A stretch of DNA of 7,259 bases, from assembly GCA_016928995.1 (NCBI GenBank), contig JAFGJS010000088.1, positions 1-7,259 on the forward strand, given 5' to 3'. The DNA is from Candidatus Sumerlaeota bacterium (GTDB lineage Bacteria; Sumerlaeota; Sumerlaeia; JAFGJS01). Numbering within the stretch: position 1 is the first letter of the stretch; the number at the start of each line of letters is the position of its first letter. Under the pieces are notes generated by a model. It was not told where the DNA came from. It ran no database searches and saw only the letters and a program-made list of their open reading frames with translations. A program made the position numbers and the translations under genes. Shown piece by piece: positions 1 through 5,531 of the stretch.

Positions 1-192
1 CGCGTCCAGGAGCCTGAAGTGGCTGGCGCAGAGGCCGCGCTCGAGATGATCCGCCAGCGCAGACCGGAATTCATTGACTTCGAGAATTGGCAAAAATTGG
101 ACGCGCTGGAACTGAAGCGGGGTCAGGAAACCGGACGGCCGCGGGTGAAATTCACCAGCGTCCCGGAGATCATGCAAGCCCTGAATCGCTGA
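1..192 (+). CDS. C-terminal fragment, probable ferredoxin--NADP+ reductase (adrenodoxin reductase type)
   Basis: The reading frame is open from the first base and ends at TGA 190-192, giving the last 63 residues of a protein whose start lies outside the window. The tail carries an acidic/aromatic segment (FIDFENWQKLDALEL) followed by G-x-E-T-GRPRVKF and a closing helix. This arrangement resembles the C-terminus of FAD-dependent ferredoxin/adrenodoxin-NADP reductases, which end in a W-x-x-(L/I)-D-x-x-E...G...G-R-P-R-V-K pattern. Such enzymes move electrons between NADPH and ferredoxin in the cytoplasm. The FAD and NADP Rossmann motifs are outside the window, so the call rests on the tail alone; a related pyridine nucleotide-disulphide oxidoreductase is the main alternative. 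An intrinsic terminator follows 29 nt after the stop codon. Confidence 0.55.
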   Translation, partial: RVQEPEVAGAEAALEMIRQRRPEFIDFENWQKLDALELKRGQETGRPRVKFTSVPEIMQALNR

Positions 193-220
193 TCACGCGT
201 TGACGTCTATTGGATGGAAC

Positions 221-250
221 AAGCCGCTCTCCGTTGCGAGGGCGGCTTTT
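221..250 (+). terminator. Rho-independent terminator after the reductase gene
   Basis: AAGCCGC (221-227) pairs perfectly with GCGGCTT (242-248). The stem continues inward as T-C-T-C with G-A-G-G (one G-U pair), giving about 11 bp around a 6-nt loop. A short T run (247-250) follows the 3' arm on the + strand. There is no T run on the other side, so it should act for the + strand reductase transcript rather than for mntP, which converges from the right. Confidence 0.75.
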
Positions 251-271
251 ACATTGATCCCTGGCGTATTC

Positions 272-835
272 TCATCCTTCGAGCAGGTGTTGAACCAAAA
301 TCTTGACGCCGATCCCGATCAGCAGCAATCCGCCTGCGATCTCCACTCTTTTCTCCAGCAGATGCCCGAACATCGCGCCGATGTATGCGCCGGCGAATGA
401 CATGACAAAGGTGACTACGCCAATGATCAGCGCGGGGAGCATGATGCTGACGTTGATGAACGACAGCGTCAGTCCGACCGCCAGCGCGTCGATGCTGGTG
501 GCGATGGACAGGACGAACAGCACGTATTTATTCAACGGATCGAACGATTTTTCCTCGTCTTGTTCACGGCAGGCGTCGTAAATCATCCTTGCGCCGACGA
601 TGAAGAGCAGAATAAACGCGATCCAATGATCGCAGCAGGCGATATAAACCTTGATCCCCTGGCCGGCGCCCCAGCCGATTAGAGGCATCAAGCCCTGAAA
701 TGATCCGAAGCAGCACGCGATGAGCATGGCATGACGGACGTGCAGCTTCGTGATGGCGATTCCGCTCGAAATAGACACCGCAAAGGCGTCCATCGCCAGC
801 GCCAAAGCAATAATCACTATCGAAAAAATGGACAT
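272..835 (-). CDS. mntP: Putative manganese efflux pump MntP
   Basis: This is a 187-residue integral membrane protein of the MntP (former DUF204) family, which exports Mn2+ from the cytoplasm and protects against manganese overload. The length matches the family (about 188 residues). Six hydrophobic segments are visible in two related halves. Each half carries the family's acidic membrane motif: AMDAFAVSIS near residues 14-23 and SIDALAVGLT near 114-123, with D16 and D116 as the likely metal-translocating aspartates. A charged cytoplasmic loop (REQDEEKSFD, about 90-99) separates the halves. The frame stays open far upstream, into gatB on the other strand, but ATG at 835 is the correct start: it gives the family-typical N-terminus MSIFSIVIIALALAMDAF and has GGAG about 12 nt upstream. 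I looked for the Mn-sensing yybP-ykoY riboswitch that precedes many mntP genes and did not find a recognisable one. Confidence 0.93.
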   Translation of the reverse strand: MSIFSIVIIALALAMDAFAVSISSGIAITKLHVRHAMLIACCFGSFQGLMPLIGWGAGQGIKVYIACCDHWIAFILLFIVGARMIYDACREQDEEKSFDPLNKYVLFVLSIATSIDALAVGLTLSFINVSIMLPALIIGVVTFVMSFAGAYIGAMFGHLLEKRVEIAGGLLLIGIGVKILVQHLLEG

Positions 836-870
836 ATTAAAAAACGGCTCCACTATCCCCTGCGCAAACG

Positions 871-894
871 CGGATTGGCAACCAATCATATCCG
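871..894. promoter_or_regulatory. Dyad in the mntP-gatB divergent region (candidate operator or hairpin)
   Basis: GATTGG (873-878) and CCAATC (882-887) form a perfect inverted repeat with a 3-nt spacer. CGGAT (871-875) and ATCCG (890-894) form a second nested dyad. A TTGACA hexamer reading toward mntP sits at 904-909, but no good -10 lies at normal spacing; TATGAT at 885-890 is only 13 nt away. The dyad is 36-59 nt upstream of the mntP start and could be a binding site for a metal-responsive repressor or a leader hairpin. No known Mn regulator consensus is recognised. Confidence 0.3.
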
Positions 895-1019
895 TCGCTG
901 GCATGTCAAAACAATAAACCGAGGGAAAGCATAGCAGACGGATTTTCCGCGTTTTCCGCTTGAACACTGCGCATGGCTCCGGCAGCATCGCATTCGATCT
1001 TGAATGCGCGAGGAACGTC

Positions 1020-2474
1020 ATGGAGTTTGAACCTGTCATCGGTTTCGAGGTGCACGCCGAACTGGCTACGGCGACCAAAGTGTTTTGCGGCTGCAAGAAC
1101 GAATTCGGCGCATCGCCCAACACCAACGTCTGCCCGGTTTGCCTGGGCATGCCCGGAGCGCTGCCCGTGCTGAATAAAAAGGCCGCCGAGTTCTCCGTAA
1201 TGGCCTCCATGGCGCTGAATTGCGAGATCACCGAGCACTCCACGTTCGACCGCAAGAATTACTACTATCCCGACCTGCCAAAGAATTACCAGATCAGCGA
1301 GCAGTACAACATCATCGGCGTGAACGGCTGGATCGACATCCCGGTCAATGGCGAGCCGCATCGCGTGCGCATCAACAACGTCCACCTCGAAGAAGACGCG
1401 GGCAAGAACGTGCACCCGGAAGGCGCGCACGTGGATTACAGCCTGGTGGACCTGAACCGCGCGGGGGCGCCGCTGTTGGAGATCGTCAGCGAGCCGGACA
1501 TGCGCACCAAGGAACAAGCGCTGAGCTACATGAACACGCTGCGCAACCTGCTGCTCTACACCGGCGTGTCCGAGGCGCAGATGCAAAAAGGGCAGCTGCG
1601 TTTCGAACTGAATATCTCCGTGCGGCCGAAAGGGAGCACGGAACTTGGCTCCAAGGTCGAACTGAAAAACCTGAACTCGATCCGCACCGTGCTGCGCTGC
1701 ATCGACTACGAATTCGAACGCCAGACCGAGCTGGCCGAACGCGGCGAGCGCATCGCGCAGGAGACGCGGCTGTGGGACGAGGCGGCCTGCGTCACGCGCA
1801 CCATGCGCAGCAAGGAAGGCTCGCCGGATTATCGCTACTTTCCCGATCCGGACTTGGTCGAACTGCACCTGACGCCGGAATGGCAGGCGGAAATCCGCGC
1901 TCGCATCCCGGAATTGCAGCACGCCAAGTGCGAGCGCTTCGAACGCGAGTATGAACTCTCGCACTACGACGCGGACGTGCTGACGCAGAGCAAGCCGGTG
2001 GCGGATTACTTCGAGGCCGCCGTGAAGCGCTGCAACAACGCCAAGGGCGCGGCGAACTGGGTGATCAACGACGTGATGCGCGTGCTGAACGAAGGCGACG
2101 CCGAGGACGCCAATCCATTCGACCTGAAGGTGACACCGGATGCGCTGGGCGAGCTGCTCGAACTGATCGACCAGGAGAAGATCAACCGCTCCGTGGCGAA
2201 GAAAATTTTCCCTGAAATGCTGGAGACCAGCAAGGCGCCGTCCGTAATCGTGAAGGAAAAAGGGCTGGAGCAAATTAGTAATACGGATACGATCGAACTT
2301 CTTGTGGATGAGCAGCTCAATGATCCTGCCAATGCATCCGCGATCGCAGACTTTACGAGTGGCAAAGAAAAAGCCATCGGCCGCATCGTCGGCCAAGTGA
2401 TGAAAGCCAGCCGCGACCAAGCTAATCCCCAAATGGTTAACGACCTGATCCGCAAGAAATTATTGGGAGAATAA
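1020..2474 (+). CDS. gatB: Aspartyl/glutamyl-tRNA(Asn/Gln) amidotransferase subunit B
   Basis: GatB is the kinase/tRNA-binding subunit of the GatCAB complex. The complex converts Asp-tRNA(Asn) and Glu-tRNA(Gln) to the amidated forms using ammonia from GatA and ATP; it acts in the cytoplasm. The protein has 484 residues, close to the usual 470-490. It opens with EPVIGFEVHAEL and has the zinc-knuckle cysteines C23-x-C25 and C38-x-x-C41. The family signature DLNRAGAPLLEIVSEPD is at about 144-160. The C-terminal tRNA-binding YqeY-like domain ends with IGRIVGQVMKASRDQANPQMV. ATG 1020 is chosen over a TTG in the same frame at 960 because GAGGAA lies about 5 nt upstream and the N-terminus then matches the family. 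gatA and gatC are not in the window, so gatB is not in a gatCAB operon here. From about position 2265 the gene is noticeably less GC-rich than before. Confidence 0.97.
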   Translation: MEFEPVIGFEVHAELATATKVFCGCKNEFGASPNTNVCPVCLGMPGALPVLNKKAAEFSVMASMALNCEITEHSTFDRKNYYYPDLPKNYQISEQYNIIGVNGWIDIPVNGEPHRVRINNVHLEEDAGKNVHPEGAHVDYSLVDLNRAGAPLLEIVSEPDMRTKEQALSYMNTLRNLLLYTGVSEAQMQKGQLRFELNISVRPKGSTELGSKVELKNLNSIRTVLRCIDYEFERQTELAERGERIAQETRLWDEAACVTRTMRSKEGSPDYRYFPDPDLVELHLTPEWQAEIRARIPELQHAKCERFEREYELSHYDADVLTQSKPVADYFEAAVKRCNNAKGAANWVINDVMRVLNEGDAEDANPFDLKVTPDALGELLELIDQEKINRSVAKKIFPEMLETSKAPSVIVKEKGLEQISNTDTIELLVDEQLNDPANASAIADFTSGKEKAIGRIVGQVMKASRDQANPQMVNDLIRKKLLGE

Positions 2475-2482
2475 TCAAATTC

Positions 2483-3430
2483 TTATCTTACTTCTGTTTC
2501 GACAGCCACTAACATACTATTACAAAATGTTATCATTTCTTCAATTTTCGCGATACAACTACTGATATTATCTTCGGTAATTTCCCTATACCCATAATGC
2601 ATAATTTTATTCCTAAAGGTTACTACTGATTTACATTGCTCAAAAACATCATCAGATGGAAGACTGATACTATCTGGCTTTAAGAGTTTCAACGTTGTTT
2701 TAATATTACCTGTCAACCCTATCTCCTTAATCCAGTTGTCAATATCCGTTTTTGGAATCTCCTTTTTTTGAGCAAGTGAACGTATCGTGTTTGAAACAGA
2801 TATTTCTAGTGCAATAACTGCATTAAGCGTTGCATAAATATAATTCTTATAGTGGATATCACGTTTGGCATCTGATATAAATTTTAAATATAAATCAATA
2901 TCTTGGCTGAGTGTTCTTTGTAATTTCACATGATCCTCATCCGACCTCAATTGCTGTCTTGGTGTTAATCCACCTTGCGAAAAAATGAACATTACACCTT
3001 TTATCTTTTCACTGATTGCCGTTGTATTTTCAGACGGAGATTCTATAATTGGAGGTTCAATAAAGTCATCGTATTCGTAATAGTTTTTCAATCCGTATCG
3101 GTTGAGACAAATTCGTGCTGCATCGATAAAATTATTAAGTGCTTGAAAAAAATCCTTTTTGTATTCTTCAAAGGCTTCATCGATCTCCAATTCTTTCTCT
3201 GAAAGGTGTGGAATTCTTACTTCAACTTGAGAGAATCGAAAGTGACTAAATTTATCGGATCTTATCTCAAATCCCTGGGCTCCTGCGACAAGTGGACTTT
3301 TGTTTTTTTCTACATTCTTTGTTGCTATTGTAATCTGTGTATTTTCTTTATATGGCAAATAGAAAGTTCGATCATCTAAGTGTAAGCAAATTGGAAGCAT
3401 TACCGTTATTGTTACATGATTATTAGACAT
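2483..3430 (-). CDS. HEPN-domain protein with RNxxxH motif (candidate RNase toxin or defence protein)
   Basis: This is a 315-residue protein of unrecognised family. The C-terminal part (about 170-310) is helical, and R273-N274-K-I-M-H278 inside FRNKIMHYG matches the R-x4-6-H active-site motif of HEPN ribonucleases. Preceding helices include the typical LNAVIALEISVSNTIRSL segment. The N-terminal part (about 1-100) looks beta-rich and is not recognised. A charged, possibly coiled segment (about 78-110) links the two. No signal peptide or membrane segment is seen, so it should be cytoplasmic. ATG 3430 is chosen over an upstream in-frame TTG at 3463; AAGG (3440-3443) sits 9 nt before it. The gene is about 30% G+C on sampled lines against about 60% in neighbours, suggesting horizontal acquisition. 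It converges on gatB with 8 nt between stop codons and follows the DUF433 gene by 57 nt, probably cotranscribed. HEPN family members act in toxin-antitoxin and abortive-infection systems; RNase activity here is inferred. Confidence 0.7.
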   Translation of the reverse strand: MSNNHVTITVMLPICLHLDDRTFYLPYKENTQITIATKNVEKNKSPLVAGAQGFEIRSDKFSHFRFSQVEVRIPHLSEKELEIDEAFEEYKKDFFQALNNFIDAARICLNRYGLKNYYEYDDFIEPPIIESPSENTTAISEKIKGVMFIFSQGGLTPRQQLRSDEDHVKLQRTLSQDIDLYLKFISDAKRDIHYKNYIYATLNAVIALEISVSNTIRSLAQKKEIPKTDIDNWIKEIGLTGNIKTTLKLLKPDSISLPSDDVFEQCKSVVTFRNKIMHYGYREITEDNISSCIAKIEEMITFCNSMLVAVETEVR

Positions 3431-3437
3431 TCTAATA
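3421..3437 (-). repeat. Inverted repeat enclosing the HEPN start codon
   Basis: Read on the - strand, TATTAGA is followed by ATG and then TCTAATA: a perfect 7-bp inverted repeat whose 3-nt loop is the start codon. In mRNA this would form a weak AU-rich hairpin over the initiation site. It may lower translation of the HEPN protein or be a protein-binding site. In AT-rich DNA it could also arise by chance. Confidence 0.4.
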
Positions 3438-3487
3438 TACCTTAATAATCGGCTTCTCGTCAAAAACTTTTATAAATGTATTTTTAT

Positions 3488-3691
3488 TTATCTGCTATTT
3501 TCAGTTACTGAGGAGATGGCGGCGCGGATGTGATCTTCCCGGAGCGACGGATATTCGCGCAGGATATCCGCGTTGGTTTCGCCAGCGGCAAGATTATCGA
3601 GCACGACGGAGACAGGGATGCGCGTGCCGGTGAAACAGGCCGTTCCGTGCATTACATTTCGATCCACGCTGATCAATGTTCGCCAGTCCAT
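3488..3691 (-). CDS. DUF433 domain protein (antitoxin-class, HTH-like)
   Basis: This small protein of 67 residues matches the DUF433 family along nearly all its length. It has an I-S-V-D-R-N-V-M-H-G opening, then the hallmark GTRIPVSVVLDNLAAGE (about 21-37), then ILREYPSLREDHIRAAI. DUF433 proteins have a winged-helix/HTH-like fold and often sit beside PIN-like toxin genes (DUF5615), where they are presumed antitoxins and self-repressors. Here no PIN-like gene is present; a HEPN gene takes that place downstream. ATG 3691 is preceded by AAGGAG at 6 nt, which rules out the TTG start further upstream. The gene has its own promoter (3720-3749) with an inverted repeat over the -10. Its base composition (above 50% G+C) is like the chromosome and unlike the AT-rich HEPN gene, so the two may have different histories. 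Confidence 0.85.
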   Translation of the reverse strand: MDWRTLISVDRNVMHGTACFTGTRIPVSVVLDNLAAGETNADILREYPSLREDHIRAAISSVTENSR

Positions 3692-3707
3692 GTCATTCTC
3701 CTTCGCC

Positions 3708-3727
3708 AATATACGAAAAAGTATATT
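3708..3727. promoter_or_regulatory. Perfect inverted repeat overlapping the -10 (candidate autoregulatory operator)
   Basis: AATATAC (3708-3714) and GTATATT (3721-3727) are exact reverse complements separated by six bases (GAAAAA). The repeat covers the -10 hexamer and the likely transcription start, the classic position for a repressor site. A further AATATAC half-site lies at 3434-3440, just before the HEPN start. The DUF433 protein is the obvious candidate ligand, by inference. Confidence 0.5.
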
Positions 3728-3749
3728 CTGAAATGCATAATTGTTGCAA
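3720..3749 (-). promoter_or_regulatory. Sigma-70-type promoter of the DUF433-HEPN unit
   Basis: On the - strand, TTGCAA (3744-3749) and TATACT (3720-3725) are separated by 18 nt. Both are close to the TTGACA/TATAAT consensus. The predicted start of transcription is near 3712, giving a leader of about 20 nt that contains the AAGGAG ribosome site. Confidence 0.6.
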
Positions 3750-3776
3750 TGAAATTATCGAATCCCCGGTTTGGTC

Positions 3777-5099
3777 TCAGGCGTAGATTTGCGGGATTGA
3801 TTCGGGTAGGATGTGCACGTGGGAGTGTTCTTGCGTGACGTCGCGATAGTAGACGTGGAAGCAGGACTTGCATGGCTCTGTTTCTTTCTCTGTGCCGATC
3901 GTGTTGCGCAGTTTCCGCATCTCCAGACTGTTCCAGTAGGAGTGGAAATCCTTGCCCAGCCACGATCCGGTTTTATCGTTATACACACAGCATGGCATGA
4001 TGAAGCCGTCCGCACGATAATACAGAAACTCCCACGGCTCGAAGCAGCGCTCGATGGCGCGCGTTTTCTTGGTTGGATCGGAGAACTTCGGCATGTGCTG
4101 AAACTCCATGCCCACCTCTTCCGCCGTGCGGATCGCCTCGTCCACATAACGGTCAGAGAGCTCCTGGGAATAAAAGAGCGACTGGTCGCGGATCTCTTCG
4201 GAGTATGCGGTCATGTAATCCGCGGAAACGGATGACACGCCGAGCTCCTGCGCCAGGCGGATGAAGTCCGGCAGCTGCTCGATGTTGCGCCGCATCGCGA
4301 CGAACGACATCTGGATGTGCGGATGATCGGCGCCGACGGCTTTCTTGTACGCGACCATGTCCTTGATGTGCCCTACGATGTTTTCCCACTGATTGACGTG
4401 CCGGATGGCCTTGTAGGTGTCCGGTCGGATCGCATCGAGTGAGATGGTCAGGCGCTTCAGCCCGGAGTCCACCAGCATGCGGTTGTTTTCCGGCGAGAGG
4501 AGGATGCCGTTGGTGATGAGCATGGAGTGGGTGTAATCCGGCACCGCCGCCAGCATGTCCTTCATATAGTCGATCAGCAGGGTTTCGCCGAAGCCGAACA
4601 GACTGAGTTCCTGCACATACTTGAGCGTCGGTTGAATGCGCTGAAACGCGTCGAGCGGAACGGTTGAGCGGTCGCCGTGATAAAAGGATTGGCCGCACAT
4701 CTTGCAGCGCAGGTTGCATTGATTCGTCGGCTCGAAATACACGCGCCAGGGATAGGACTTCAGTTCGACCGACTTGGCGCGCTTTTCCAGATTGTTCAAC
4801 GTTCGATTGAAGTGGCTGGCGGCGCCGTCCGGCGCGTTCGCGATGATGAAAGCCAGCGCGTCCCGCAAGGCTGCATAGGCGCTGCGGATCGCTTCGGGCG
4901 TCGAATCGTTAAAGCCCCAGCCGTCCTTTTGCTGCAGGTGCTCCAGAATCCGGCGTTCCAGCGCATACACGACCGGGCCGCTGGTGAGCGCTTCGTAATC
5001 GCCTGCGGCTCTGGCTTGATCAATCTGCCGCCGGCACATACGCGTCAAGACCCACAGCGCCGGTGACGAGTCTTTCAATGCGCGCAGTACGGAACCCAT
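3777..5099 (-). CDS. Radical SAM/SPASM domain protein, substrate unknown
   Basis: This 440-residue cytoplasmic enzyme uses S-adenosylmethionine and an iron-sulphur cluster for radical chemistry. The cluster motif is C128-N-L-R-C132-K-M-C135, preceded by the usual beta strand (VYFEPTNQ). The GFGETLL stretch (169-175) is the SAM-binding GGE-like motif, followed by ITNGILL and LTISLDA strands of the TIM barrel. The C-terminal SPASM region carries C352, C370-C371, C410 and C413, enough for an auxiliary cluster, with the typical YRADGFIMPCC and NSLEMRKLRNTI segments. Residues 1-115 are an extra helical domain that I do not recognise. ATG 5099 is supported by GGGAG about 9 nt upstream. No recognisable precursor peptide or maturation partner lies nearby, so a RiPP role is not supported. 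tRNA, cofactor, lipid or sugar modification are all open. It is probably transcribed alone from the promoter at 5150-5178. Confidence 0.9.
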   Translation of the reverse strand: MGSVLRALKDSSPALWVLTRMCRRQIDQARAAGDYEALTSGPVVYALERRILEHLQQKDGWGFNDSTPEAIRSAYAALRDALAFIIANAPDGAASHFNRTLNNLEKRAKSVELKSYPWRVYFEPTNQCNLRCKMCGQSFYHGDRSTVPLDAFQRIQPTLKYVQELSLFGFGETLLIDYMKDMLAAVPDYTHSMLITNGILLSPENNRMLVDSGLKRLTISLDAIRPDTYKAIRHVNQWENIVGHIKDMVAYKKAVGADHPHIQMSFVAMRRNIEQLPDFIRLAQELGVSSVSADYMTAYSEEIRDQSLFYSQELSDRYVDEAIRTAEEVGMEFQHMPKFSDPTKKTRAIERCFEPWEFLYYRADGFIMPCCVYNDKTGSWLGKDFHSYWNSLEMRKLRNTIGTEKETEPCKSCFHVYYRDVTQEHSHVHILPESIPQIYA

Positions 5100-5149
5100 G
5101 CGCCGTTTCTCCCGCGATCTGACGCCATTGCGTCGTAAATTAGATCCGC

Positions 5150-5178
5150 ATTCTCTTCATTCCCTCGAACAGTGTCAA
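5150..5178 (-). promoter_or_regulatory. Sigma-70-type promoter of the radical SAM gene
   Basis: On the - strand, a perfect TTGACA (5173-5178) is separated by 17 nt from GAGAAT (5150-5155), which matches four of six -10 positions including the key A and T. Transcription would begin near 5143, about 45 nt before the start codon. This places the GAGCAA repeat region outside the transcript. Confidence 0.6.
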
Positions 5179-5234
5179 GGGCATAGAACTTCGACCGGCG
5201 CTCATGGGCGCATCCTGACTGTATCCTGCGTCGT

Positions 5235-5383
5235 TTCTTGCTCTTGCTCCTACTCTTGCTCCAAAAAAACGCGCCGTTGCCGTGGATTTCTCTTCCGCAG
5301 GGCAGTCGTAAAGTTCCTAATCCCGAATTCGCAAATTTGAATTTGATAAAGAGCGAGAGCAAGAGCAGGAGCAAAAGCAAGAA
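5235..5383. repeat. Inverted pair of degenerate GAGCAA hexamer arrays
   Basis: The right array (5351-5380) reads GAGCGA, GAGCAA, GAGCAG, GAGCAA, AAGCAA. The left arm (5235-5261) is nearly its reverse complement: about 25 of 27 positions pair between 5235-5261 and 5357-5383. The arms are separated by 95 nt. That central part holds the palindromes GAATTC (5325-5330) and CAAATTTG (5332-5339) in an AT-rich patch. The shape suggests a decayed miniature mobile element or an intergenic repeat family; no transposase or clear target-site duplication is seen. Confidence 0.65.
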
Positions 5384-5410
5384 GTGCAACAATAACGACA
5401 TGGCACATAC

Positions 5411-5453
5411 TTGATAGCATCCTGATGAATGCATAGCGCGAAAGAGCTATCAA
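5411..5453. repeat. 8-bp perfect inverted repeat downstream of lysC
   Basis: TTGATAGC (5411-5418) and GCTATCAA (5446-5453) pair exactly across 27 nt, and a small inner GCAT/ATGC stem lies between 5417 and 5432. It could be a transcript-end structure for lysC or part of the repeat element just to its left. There is no clear T run. Confidence 0.35.
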
Positions 5454-5461
5454 ATAAACCA

Positions 5462-5490
5462 GCGCGAAGCGATTTCTATTCACTCCGCGC
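5462..5490 (-). terminator. Possible terminator of lysC
   Basis: On the - strand, GCGCGGAG (5490-5483) pairs with CTTCGCGC (5469-5462) with one mismatch around a 13-nt loop. A moderately T-rich TGGTTTATTTG follows. It lies about 40 nt past the lysC stop. The interrupted T tract and long loop make it weak. Confidence 0.35.
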
Positions 5491-5531
5491 GGGCATTAAT
5501 AATCAGTCAATTGCGATTGGCTGATCGCTGG

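Larger units (their letters stand above)
5100..5531. other. Non-coding region between lysC and the radical SAM gene
   Basis: This stretch has no ORF with believable start, ribosome site and composition. The longest frame, on the - strand (5434-5075), is a leucine/serine low-complexity product of the GAGCAA repeats and runs into the radical SAM gene out of frame. The region holds the radical SAM promoter (5150-5178), a long inverted repeat (5235-5383) and two shorter dyads downstream of lysC (5411-5453, 5462-5490). Confidence 0.7.

Noticed and set aside
836-960. A yybP-ykoY manganese riboswitch upstream of mntP.
   Set aside because: The conserved core segments were not found on the - strand, and the leader space is short.
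836-1255. A 140-residue N-terminal extension of mntP.
   Set aside because: It overlaps gatB antisense, is not hydrophobic, and the family start with a ribosome site is at 835.
906-2432. A 508-codon open frame on the - strand opposite gatB.
   Set aside because: It is the antisense shadow of gatB: histidine- and arginine-rich low-quality protein, no ribosome site, while gatB on the + strand matches its family throughout.
3434-3463. A possible internal promoter for the HEPN gene (TTGACG, 18 nt, TATATT).
   Set aside because: The -10 would end 3 nt before the ATG, so transcription would begin inside the coding sequence. Read-through from the DUF433 promoter is more likely.
5235-5383. The hexamer repeats as a CRISPR array.
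   Set aside because: There is no alternation of identical repeats with unique spacers; the units are 6-nt degenerate tandems in two opposed arms.
5075-5434. A 119-codon - strand frame with a leucine-rich stretch that mimics a signal or membrane segment.
   Set aside because: The leucine/serine run is the translation of the GAGCAA hexamer array, the frame runs into the radical SAM gene out of phase, and the radical SAM promoter lies inside it.
3777-5531. The radical SAM gene as part of a RiPP cluster.
   Set aside because: No small frame with a ribosome site and a leader/core-like peptide was found on either side, and no protease or transporter is present.
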